This document shows, piece after piece, positions 54,662-62,987 of a DNA stretch of 64,000 nt; the first letter of the stretch is position 1; each line of letters opens with the position of its first letter. Origin of the DNA: Metabacillus litoralis (GTDB lineage: Bacteria > Bacillota > Bacilli > Bacillales > Bacillaceae); contig NZ_JAIVKL010000008.1 of the NCBI RefSeq assembly GCF_020524045.1, positions 62,001-126,000 on the forward strand, read 5' to 3'. Made by a program: the position numbers and the translations under genes. The notes below the pieces were generated by a model, which saw nothing but the letters and a program-made list of their open reading frames with translations, had not been told where the DNA came from and did not search any database.

Positions 54662-57065
54662 GGTCCAACTAATTACTGATCATTTAATATCACATCTACT
54701 TGAGAAAATAGAGCAAGCCTCAACAATATGCATACTAACGTCATTTGTTATGAAATCAGGTGTTGAACTGCTTCGAAACCCTCTGAAAACTGCTGCTGAA
54801 AGAGGGGTAGATATTAAGGTGTGTACTGGAGATTACTTATATATAACTCAGCCAGAAGCGCTAAGGACTTTAATCGATATTCATCCTGAGATAGAAGTAA
54901 GAATATGGAATAGTAACGGAATTTCTTTTCATCCAAAAGCCTATCTTTTTCATCTTCAAGAGGATGGTCATCTAGTTATCGGTTCTTCTAATTTATCACG
55001 GTCTGCTTTAACAAGCGGAGTTGAATGGAACTTATCGATAGAAAGGGAGCCAGTCATTTTTAAAGAAGCACTCGATCAATTTACAAAGTTAATGTACCAT
55101 AAGCAAACAATCTCAGTAAATGTAGAAACAATTAAAGGATATCAAGAAAACTATGAGAAGTATCACAAGAAGCATCCTAATCTTGTGAAAAAATGGACTG
55201 AACAAGAAGAAATAGAGATAATGCTCCCAGGTATAGAAAATCAACAACCAATTATTGTAATAGAAGATACACCTGATTATTGTGAAATACAACCTCGGTT
55301 TGCCCAAATAGAAGCACTAGATGAATTAGAAAAAACCTATTCGGAAGGATACAAATCTGCTCTAGTTGTAATGGCGACAGGGCTAGGTAAAACTTACCTT
55401 GCTGGTTTCTTTGCAAAAAAATTCAAAAAAGTTCTATTTATTGCTCATCGTGAAGAAATACTAACTCAAGCCAAGAAATCTTTTTCTAGCATTATGAAAA
55501 ATAGTTCATTTGGAATCTACAATGGGATACACAAAGAAGCAAATGTTGATTATGTGTTCGCATCCATATTTACGTTAAGTATGAAACAGCATCTGGAGAA
55601 ATTTAAGGCAGATGATTTTGATCTTATCATTTTAGATGAATTCCACCATGCAGCGGCAGCTTCTTACCAAAGAGTTTTAGATTATTTTCAACCAGATTTT
55701 TTATTAGGAATCACAGCGACACCAGATAGAAATGATAATAAAGATGTTTACTCTATTTGCGATGGTAATGTGGCGTATCGAATTGACTTTTTAGAAGCTA
55801 TACAACGACAGTGGCTAGCTCCGTTTCAATATTATGGTGTATACGATGATACGGATTATAATAAAATCACTTGGTTAGGTAATCGATACGATGAAGAACA
55901 GCTCTTACAAGCTCAGTTAAAAGACGATATGGCTAAAAATATACTTGATGCTTGGAAAAAACATAAAAAAACTAGAACGATTGTATTTTGTTCATCAATA
56001 AGGCAAGCGGAATTTCTATCAACTTTTTTTAACCAGCATAATTATCACACATTATGCTTACATTCAAAGCAAAAGGAAGTACGTAGGGTAGATGCAATCA
56101 AATTATTAGAGCAAGGAAAAATAGATGCTATCTTCACTGTTGATCTTTTCAATGAAGGAGTTGATATCCCCAGTGTTGATACACTTTTATTTGTCAGGCC
56201 AACAGAATCGCTGACAGTGTTTACTCAACAAGTAGGACGCGGACTCCGCTTACATAATCATAAGGATCACTGTGTCATTATTGATTTGATTGGGAATTAT
56301 CGAAATGCTGATATTAAGCTAAGTTTGTTTGATATTGGAGAGAAGATAGAGAAGAAATCATCAACAATTCCAACAGTTCCGCAGAGTTGTGTCATTGATT
56401 TAGAGCTGGACGTTATAAATCTACTAAAAGAAATGACAAAAAAGAAACAACCAAGGAAAGAGAAATTATTTAAAAATTACTATGCCCTTAAACATGATAT
56501 TGGAAGAAGACCTTCATATCTCGAATTACATTTAAAAGGAAAGTCAGAGTCTATTCAATATAAACAAGAATTCAACTCTTATGTTGGCTTTTTAAATTGG
56601 GCTGAAGAACTATCTGAGAACGAGAAATTAGTTTATAACAAATATGAGAATTGGCTTATAGAAGTTGAGAAAACCGGAATGGCTAAAAGCTATAAAATGG
56701 TTGTTTTATTAGCAATGTTACAAAGAGGACGATCAGAATGGTATAAGTCAATAACACCCTCAGAAGTGGCACCTTTCTTTCATCAGTTTCTTACAGAAAC
56801 GCAATACAGAAAACGAATTGATTTTTCTGATAAAGAAACTAGATCATTATGGAATTATAAAGAAGATAAAGTTAGTAGGTTGATTGTTAAAATGCCAATG
56901 ACTAAGTGGAGTGGAAGTTCAAAAGGGCTTGTTACATATGAAGATAATATGTTTTCTTTTAACTTTCAAATAGATAGACAGCACGAAGAAGTATTATTTC
57001 GTTGGACAAAAGAAATTTGTGAATATAGATTACATTATCATTTTGAAAGGAAGGCTGAAAATTAG
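54654..57065 (+). CDS. PLD-domain SF2 helicase, second paralogue
   Basis: 803 residues. N-terminal PLD domain (1-170; FHPKAYLFH, GSSNLSRSALTSGVEWN), helicase core (Walker A MATGLGKT, DEFH in LILDEFHHA, TATPDR, FTVDLFNEGVDIPS, QQVGRGLR), then a helical C-terminus of about 250 residues without DUF3427. Same build as the helicase at 49628 but shorter. Start ATG 54654 lies within the MazG-like stop (GATGAGTAA); GAGG is 8 bases upstream. Its last base is the first base of the next gene's GTG (TAGTG), a strict coupling. Likely DNA translocase of the island. Confidence 0.87.
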   Translation: MSKVQLITDHLISHLLEKIEQASTICILTSFVMKSGVELLRNPLKTAAERGVDIKVCTGDYLYITQPEALRTLIDIHPEIEVRIWNSNGISFHPKAYLFHLQEDGHLVIGSSNLSRSALTSGVEWNLSIEREPVIFKEALDQFTKLMYHKQTISVNVETIKGYQENYEKYHKKHPNLVKKWTEQEEIEIMLPGIENQQPIIVIEDTPDYCEIQPRFAQIEALDELEKTYSEGYKSALVVMATGLGKTYLAGFFAKKFKKVLFIAHREEILTQAKKSFSSIMKNSSFGIYNGIHKEANVDYVFASIFTLSMKQHLEKFKADDFDLIILDEFHHAAAASYQRVLDYFQPDFLLGITATPDRNDNKDVYSICDGNVAYRIDFLEAIQRQWLAPFQYYGVYDDTDYNKITWLGNRYDEEQLLQAQLKDDMAKNILDAWKKHKKTRTIVFCSSIRQAEFLSTFFNQHNYHTLCLHSKQKEVRRVDAIKLLEQGKIDAIFTVDLFNEGVDIPSVDTLLFVRPTESLTVFTQQVGRGLRLHNHKDHCVIIDLIGNYRNADIKLSLFDIGEKIEKKSSTIPTVPQSCVIDLELDVINLLKEMTKKKQPRKEKLFKNYYALKHDIGRRPSYLELHLKGKSESIQYKQEFNSYVGFLNWAEELSENEKLVYNKYENWLIEVEKTGMAKSYKMVVLLAMLQRGRSEWYKSITPSEVAPFFHQFLTETQYRKRIDFSDKETRSLWNYKEDKVSRLIVKMPMTKWSGSSKGLVTYEDNMFSFNFQIDRQHEEVLFRWTKEICEYRLHYHFERKAEN

Positions 57066-57910
57066 TGGAGCTAGGAAAAACTATTCAAATATATATGCCA
57101 GATGGATCGCCAACTAGTGTTAAAATTGCTGAAATCACAACTCGCATTGTTCAAGTTATATTAATTCCTAGAAGTAAATTAAATGAGATGAACGTACGAG
57201 AAGAACCCAAAAGTGTTGGTATTTACTTCTTATTTGGCAAATCTGACATAGATGGTAAGCCAAATGTCTATATTGGTGAGGCTGAAAATTGTTATGATCG
57301 CTTAAAACAACACAATCGTGATACCACTAAAGATTTTTGGAATGTAGCCGTTATTGTTGTTTCAAAAACAGCAAGCTTTACTAAATCACATGTGAAATTT
57401 TTAGAATCCTATTGTTATAAAAAAACTTTAGAAATTGGTCGTTATAAATTGGAAAATGGGAACATTCCAACACAATCATCCTTACCTGAACCAATGATAG
57501 CTGATTTAATGGATAACTTTGATACGATGAAAACTCTATTATCAGCTCTGGGATTTCCTATTTTCGAGAAGCTTAGCAGTAATGAAGCACAGGAAATTTT
57601 CTATTGTAAAGGAAAAGATGCACTTGCAAAAGGAGAATTTACAAATGAAGGATTTGTTGTTTTCAAAGATTCAATCTGTAATCTTGTAGAATCTGCAACT
57701 GCAGGAAATTGGATAGAAAATATGAGAAAAGATTTAAAAGAGAACGGTATTCTTATCCAAGAAGATAGTGTTCTAAAGTTTGTAGAAGATCATATCTTTA
57801 GTTCTCCGAGCGCTGCTGCAGGAACAGTGTTAGCTAGGAGGGCAAACGGATGGACTGAATGGAAGGATGTCAGTGGTAATACGCTTGATCAGATTAAAAG
57901 GCAGGGGTAG
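57065..57910 (+). CDS. GIY-YIG nuclease with DUF4357 C-terminus
   Basis: 281 residues. GIY-YIG domain at about 45-140: GIYFLFG, VYIGEAENCYDRLKQH (catalytic Arg and Tyr) and the E of FLESYCYK. C-terminal DUF4357 (STAAAGTVLARRANGWTEWKD, 'W-x-x-W-K-D' end). DNA-nicking or cutting role; in type IV/restriction contexts such nucleases act with helicases. GTG start shares one base with the helicase stop. Last gene of the operon. Confidence 0.87.
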   Translation: MELGKTIQIYMPDGSPTSVKIAEITTRIVQVILIPRSKLNEMNVREEPKSVGIYFLFGKSDIDGKPNVYIGEAENCYDRLKQHNRDTTKDFWNVAVIVVSKTASFTKSHVKFLESYCYKKTLEIGRYKLENGNIPTQSSLPEPMIADLMDNFDTMKTLLSALGFPIFEKLSSNEAQEIFYCKGKDALAKGEFTNEGFVVFKDSICNLVESATAGNWIENMRKDLKENGILIQEDSVLKFVEDHIFSSPSAAAGTVLARRANGWTEWKDVSGNTLDQIKRQG

Positions 57911-58052
57911 ATGAATGACGCCTGTTTAGAAAAGATTGGTGACAGTTCGCCCCCGACCACCGGTATCTAAATAAAAGGTAATGATTATTTCTTTTATATT
58001 TTAAACAATCTAGATTCAATCATTTTAAAGGTTAATCCCAATCAACAAACAT

Positions 58053-58085
58053 AAGGATAAGTAGTCTTCTAACCTACTTATCCTT
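58053..58085. terminator. Terminator hairpin between convergent genes
   Basis: AAGGATAAGTAG / CTACTTATCCTT, perfect 12-bp stem with weak T-tails. Rest of 57911-58113 shows no gene. Confidence 0.6.
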
Positions 58086-58113
58086 AACTTTAAACACGCA
58101 CAAATTACAACCC

Positions 58114-61077
58114 CTATATTTTCATCTTCCCTTCACACCTTGGATAATGATTACATCCATAAAACTCTCCATATCTCCCTTTTCTTCTAACCATATACCC
58201 ATCACAAAGTGGACATGTAATTGGTTGATTCAATAGCTCTACATTTTTGATGGTATAGTCGCAGCCAGGGAAATTTGTGCAACCAAGAAAGTGATTTCGA
58301 TTTCCTGCATTTTCTCTTATAGTTAGTTGCCCTGATTTACATTTAGGGCAGGGTGGGTTATCTAGAATTGATTTCTCGTTTGTTTCATAAGTGATGTTGT
58401 AGTTGCTTCTCAGTTCCTTGACGAATGATGATTGTTTTTGTTCTGGTGCTAGCACATAGGTTGTGTTTTGCGTTCTTGTTAGTGCAACATAAAATAGTCT
58501 TCTTTCTTCAGCGAACCAATAGCTTTCTTGCTCATTTAAAACCCAGGAAAGGATAGGATCATCTGATATTTTATTTGGAAAACCAACAGAGCTATTTTGT
58601 CCATTGATGATAATGACATTTTCAGCTTCAAGTCCTTTTGAACGATGTGCTGTTAAAAACGTTATCTTAAGTTTAGGATATTTTTGATAGACGATTTGTT
58701 TCGTTCCTTCTGATCGATTGTCTTTAATATGAAAGGAAGATCCACCTATAAGACGTTGAATATCAAAATTATTTCTTCCGAGTAACATCACTGACGAGTT
58801 TTCACCGAAAGCTTTGACAACCTCTTCTAGCGCTTGTTTGAGAGAGTCCAGAAGATCTCGTTTATAGCCTAGTACTCTAATGGGTTGTTCCTTAAGTTTA
58901 TTTGATGTTAAGTTTTTCTTAAATTGTATTGGGTTTTTCATAACGAAATCTCCAGCAATATTGATTAGTTCCTGAGAATTTCGGTACGTTTTTTCCATTT
59001 TGAGAAGTTCATAGTGACCAAAATAGTCACCAAAGTTGGTGAATAGCTGAATATCACTTCCAGCAAAACGATAGATAGATTGCCAGTCATCTCCAACACA
59101 CATGATTTTCGCATTTGTTTTCTCTCGAATTGCTTTTATTAAGTGATAGCGGCTTTTTGAGATATCTTGATATTCATCAATCATAATGTATTTATAGGGA
59201 AAGGTTATATCTTGTTGTATTACGATATCTGTTGCGATATTGATCATATCATTAAAATCTATCTGCTTATGCTTCTTTAAGTAGTTTTCATAATAAGTGA
59301 AAATTGGCTTTACAAGCTCGAAAAACAAATTCGATCTTTTTTGTGAAAAAGGATGTTGAATGCTTTGCTGATGTTGCTTGAATTCATCAAATTTCGTTGC
59401 TTCGTATCCATTTGATTTAAATAAGTTTAAGAATGTTGAAATGAGTTTTTTAAACTCAGTAAAATATGGATCGTTTGTTGAATCATAAATCGAAGAAAAC
59501 AGCTCATAATAATCAATTTTCTTAAATTCTACGTGATGATTCTTTAAGTTTTGCTCTAATTTTTCAAGTAGGACGCCTTGCTTATTATAGTAGGAGTAGG
59601 ACTCTATTAATGTTGTACCATGTTCTTTATGTTTACTTCTTTTCCAAACGATTCCATCAATATATTTTGCTTCTTCTATTTTCGATAGCCAAGGTGCTGT
59701 ATTGTTTTCAGTTATCCCAAAGTGTTCGATGTAAAGATCATAATCTGGTAAATAAAAATCAGGTTTATAGTGTCGGTACGTTTGATTTTCTTCATGAAAA
59801 GGGTAGGGATGTTCATATTTATATGAAATACCATTTAAAAATAAGAAGTTAGCAATAATAAATTCTTCAATACTTTTCACCGTTTCACCACTATACGTCA
59901 TATATTGATTTTTTAATTTATTCGTTTGTTCGGAAAGATAGCGATCCATTTTATCTTTTTTTCCTTTTAACGTTTCAAAATCAACATTACGATAATGCTC
60001 GTGATATTCACCTAAGTCTTCAAATTCATCGATATCTTTAGGAATATTTAAGAAATAACCAAAGAAAGTCATCAATTTTTGAATTAACTCTTTATCTTTA
60101 TAAATTTCTTTATGGAAATAGTCGTCTAGTAAACTTGTCATATTTTGAAAAACATCAGGCTTATTATTTGTATTTTTAGAGATAATATCTAACCCTAATT
60201 TATGGAATGTATTTACCGTCACTTTGAGACCAAGACGATTTGAAATTCTCTCATTCATTTCTTCAGCTGCTTTTTTTGTAAAGGAGATGAGAAGAATTTC
60301 TTCTGGCTTGACCTGTTTCTTTTCGACTAAATACTTTACCTTTCCTGATATAGTTAAGGTTTTTCCACTACCAGCTCCAGCAAGAATCAAATTGCTATCC
60401 TCATCAGTGACAATAGCGGTGCGTTGCTGTAAATCAAGAGATTTCCCATCAATATCGTTGAAAAATGCCTCGTAAGTAGCTAATTCCTTTTGTATAAATT
60501 CTTTGTTCCATTTTTCAACAGAATCATCTAAGTTTTCATAAAAATGAAGAAATCCTTTTATCTCTTTATCTACTACGTGATCTTGATTTGAAACGCTGAA
60601 GAAATCGTAAGTTTCCTTAAAAGATGTTCTAATATCTTCACGTTGGGAAGAGGTAAAATAAACTTGACGGTTTCCCACGATTTTCTTTTTAAAGGAATTA
60701 ATATCATCCTTGTATGTTTTGATAGTAGTATTTACAGTTCTCTGAATATCCGGTAATTCGTTATGTATAGAATGGGTTTTAGTTTGTATCATTGAAACCA
60801 TTTCTTCAAGCTGTTGCAACTTTTTTTCATGTACTTTTATATTGATTATCTGCTGTGAAAGAGAGGAGAACTTCAGATTCTTTATTTCATTTATGTACTT
60901 GTTCTTTAAAAAAGTAATTTGATCATCAGTTATTAGTGTTCGTTGATGTGAAAGAGCTTCAACTTGTTTTTCGAATTTTTTAAAGAACATATGAAGATCA
61001 GCAACTGTTTGCTTTATTTCTTTCAGCTGTTTCTTTGTTTTTGTTTGTTGAAAATAATTTACGATGTAGTTAATCAT
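58114..61077 (-). CDS. UvrD/HelD-like SF1 helicase with nuclease-like insert and two zinc ribbons
   Basis: 987 residues. N-terminal coiled coil (1-170), Walker A ILAGAGSGKT near 235, an inserted segment with HYKPDFYLPDYDLYIEHFG (D...E-x pattern of a PD-(D/E)XK-like fold found in helicase IV relatives), DEYQDIS motif II, YVALTRTQ motif VI, then two topoisomerase-type zinc ribbons (CPKCKSG...CTNFPGCDY; CPLCDGY...CNHYPRCEG). ATP-driven 3'-5' helicase acting on damaged or foreign DNA is the likely role. Minus strand, followed by the NERD gene which is encoded just upstream on the same strand; possibly a two-gene unit. Confidence 0.87.
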   Translation of the reverse strand: MINYIVNYFQQTKTKKQLKEIKQTVADLHMFFKKFEKQVEALSHQRTLITDDQITFLKNKYINEIKNLKFSSLSQQIINIKVHEKKLQQLEEMVSMIQTKTHSIHNELPDIQRTVNTTIKTYKDDINSFKKKIVGNRQVYFTSSQREDIRTSFKETYDFFSVSNQDHVVDKEIKGFLHFYENLDDSVEKWNKEFIQKELATYEAFFNDIDGKSLDLQQRTAIVTDEDSNLILAGAGSGKTLTISGKVKYLVEKKQVKPEEILLISFTKKAAEEMNERISNRLGLKVTVNTFHKLGLDIISKNTNNKPDVFQNMTSLLDDYFHKEIYKDKELIQKLMTFFGYFLNIPKDIDEFEDLGEYHEHYRNVDFETLKGKKDKMDRYLSEQTNKLKNQYMTYSGETVKSIEEFIIANFLFLNGISYKYEHPYPFHEENQTYRHYKPDFYLPDYDLYIEHFGITENNTAPWLSKIEEAKYIDGIVWKRSKHKEHGTTLIESYSYYNKQGVLLEKLEQNLKNHHVEFKKIDYYELFSSIYDSTNDPYFTEFKKLISTFLNLFKSNGYEATKFDEFKQHQQSIQHPFSQKRSNLFFELVKPIFTYYENYLKKHKQIDFNDMINIATDIVIQQDITFPYKYIMIDEYQDISKSRYHLIKAIREKTNAKIMCVGDDWQSIYRFAGSDIQLFTNFGDYFGHYELLKMEKTYRNSQELINIAGDFVMKNPIQFKKNLTSNKLKEQPIRVLGYKRDLLDSLKQALEEVVKAFGENSSVMLLGRNNFDIQRLIGGSSFHIKDNRSEGTKQIVYQKYPKLKITFLTAHRSKGLEAENVIIINGQNSSVGFPNKISDDPILSWVLNEQESYWFAEERRLFYVALTRTQNTTYVLAPEQKQSSFVKELRSNYNITYETNEKSILDNPPCPKCKSGQLTIRENAGNRNHFLGCTNFPGCDYTIKNVELLNQPITCPLCDGYMVRRKGRYGEFYGCNHYPRCEGKMKI

Positions 61078-61188
61078 TATTCTTAAATCCTATCTATTTC
61101 TATTTTGGTAAAATTGTCCCAATTGATATTGTAACATAGTGGAAATATGATGTTACTAATGATGTGCGAATCATCTTAAAACAAATAA

Positions 61189-61228
61189 GTCCCCAGCTTC
61201 TTGATGAAACAAAAAGGAGGGGACAAAG
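61189..61228 (-). terminator. Weak hairpin after the NERD gene
   Basis: GTCCCC/GGGGAC six-base stem with a 24-base loop; T-tail TTATTTG on the minus strand. May only attenuate. Confidence 0.35.
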
Positions 61229-61236
61229 TAAAAATA

Positions 61237-62550
61237 TTAATAAACCTTCTTACAAACAGCGATAATGTCTTGCCCAAACTCTTCGGCCTTTTTAGGTCCA
61301 ATTCCCTCTATCTCTAGAAGTTCTTTCATTGTACGAGGCTTTTTTTCTAAAATCTTATCTAGAGTATTATTTGTAAAAATGTAATATGGTTTCGTATTTA
61401 GTTTTTTAGAAAGCTGAGTTCTAAGCTCTTGTAAAGATGATCGTAATTGATCTGAAGGAACTTGTATAGTTTCATTAGATTTTGTAGTTATGTCTTTAGT
61501 ACTTTCGTTATTACAATTTTGAATAATATTCAGTATATCTTGTCCAAAATCATCAGCTTTCTTTTGACCAATTCCTTCTATATGAAGCAGTTGATCTAAA
61601 GTTTGTGGTTTATTTTGTAAAAGGTTTGCTAAGGTTTTGTTGGTGAAAATATGATATGGTTTTATGTCTAGTTCCTTAGAACGTTTTAATCGGAATTCAG
61701 TTAATGCCTGCTGCATATTTTGGATATTAACAGGTGAAGAAGTATCATCTTTGCTACTAGTTTCACTTTCTTTGACTACTGGAATTGAAGTGTGAGTAGT
61801 CGTCAACATATAGTCTTCAATTTTTATCGTTTTATTTCTATGTAGATTCATGATAGCATCTGATATTTGGTAAAGCTCTTTATCTAACATATTGACCGGA
61901 GACTTTAATTCTAGTTCACTTTTAATAAAGTTTTTAATTTGATCATGACGAATAAGTCTTGTTTTGATATCGTCAGGAGCATTTGAAGATACTTCTAACA
62001 TCGTTTTATCATTTGCAAAAGTAACTGCATATTTAATTGGACACTTGTTAATATACCCTCTAGATTTCAAGAACTTTTCAAGAATTGCTACTTGTCTCTC
62101 GACTTGATTTATTGGACTATACATACCTTCTTTATGAATCACTTTATTATTCTTAGTCATTACTCTGAAAAATTCACCTTTTTCAGAAACTTGCACATTT
62201 CCATATAATTTCTTAACTTCTAACACCAATATGAATTTATGTGTAATAACAACAAAGTCTAATTGAGCAGCATGATTCTCAAATACTAGGTTGACATCAT
62301 GCAAAATCAATAGGGGAAGCATCGAATTCTTCAGTTCATAACAAACTTTTTTCTCTCCAACTTGGCCAATAGAGAACATTTTCAAATGCTTCTGAACTTT
62401 CTCTATATCTATATCTTGTCGATTGCTTTCTGATAGTTCTGTTAAAGCCTTAATCAACTCAGATTCCTCAGGAAAGTCTTTAATCATTTTTGGTTCTTTT
62501 AATTCTCTAGGATCTGTTAATCCTTTAAACATATTTTTTAAGAAAGACAT
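61237..62550 (-). CDS. NERD-domain protein with two HRDC-like domains
   Basis: 437 residues. NERD nuclease-related domain at about 45-190 (GEKKVCYELKNSML, LDFVVITHKFILVLEVKKLYGNVQV: D...E-x-K active-site pattern), then two HRDC-like repeats (LTEFRLKRSKELDIKPYHIF and LQELRTQLSKKLNTKPYYIF, each ending GIGxKKAxxFGQDI). HRDC repeats bind DNA next to RecQ-type helicases; here the helicase is the neighbour at 58114. ATG 62550 is preceded by GAGG; a longer frame starts at 62562. Predicted DNA-binding nuclease of the island. Confidence 0.85.
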   Translation of the reverse strand: MSFLKNMFKGLTDPRELKEPKMIKDFPEESELIKALTELSESNRQDIDIEKVQKHLKMFSIGQVGEKKVCYELKNSMLPLLILHDVNLVFENHAAQLDFVVITHKFILVLEVKKLYGNVQVSEKGEFFRVMTKNNKVIHKEGMYSPINQVERQVAILEKFLKSRGYINKCPIKYAVTFANDKTMLEVSSNAPDDIKTRLIRHDQIKNFIKSELELKSPVNMLDKELYQISDAIMNLHRNKTIKIEDYMLTTTHTSIPVVKESETSSKDDTSSPVNIQNMQQALTEFRLKRSKELDIKPYHIFTNKTLANLLQNKPQTLDQLLHIEGIGQKKADDFGQDILNIIQNCNNESTKDITTKSNETIQVPSDQLRSSLQELRTQLSKKLNTKPYYIFTNNTLDKILEKKPRTMKELLEIEGIGPKKAEEFGQDIIAVCKKVY

Positions 62551-62562
62551 AATTAACCTCAC

Positions 62563-62987
62563 TGTTTTATTTGTTGGATATCTTGATGGTAGTATTTAAT
62601 ACTATATTAGTACTATTATAACAAATATTTTTACTAATTTTACATTAATTAGGCAAATTAGGTGTTTTGAATTTGGTTCTTTCGGTCTAGTAAACGAGTA
62701 AGGGATTGAATGAAGAAATATTAATCTATATTAATGGTTGGAATTTATTTCTCTATCTAACTTTTAAAGGTTTTCTAAAAATCCTTGCACTCAATTTTCA
62801 TTATTTCTTCCTATAGACAACAACCATTCATAAGTATAAAGTTCCTTTCTTTAACAATTACCTGTTAAATTGTGTATTTAATTGGGTGTATATGGTATTT
62901 ATAATAAGTGGATATTATTGGATATTAAAAATACCTAACCTAGAGTTGATACATAACAACGTATAGAAATTGAAAGAAAGGTAGTCG
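62563..62987. other. Divergent intergenic region
   Basis: 425 AT-rich bases between the NERD gene and the LXG gene. TATAAT at 62900-62905 is a plausible -10 for the LXG gene, without an obvious -35. No gene seen. Confidence 0.45.

Noticed and set aside
57940-57975. GC-rich CGCCCCCGACCACC as a possible att site or REP
   Set aside because: Single copy in the window, no partner repeat, no dyad.
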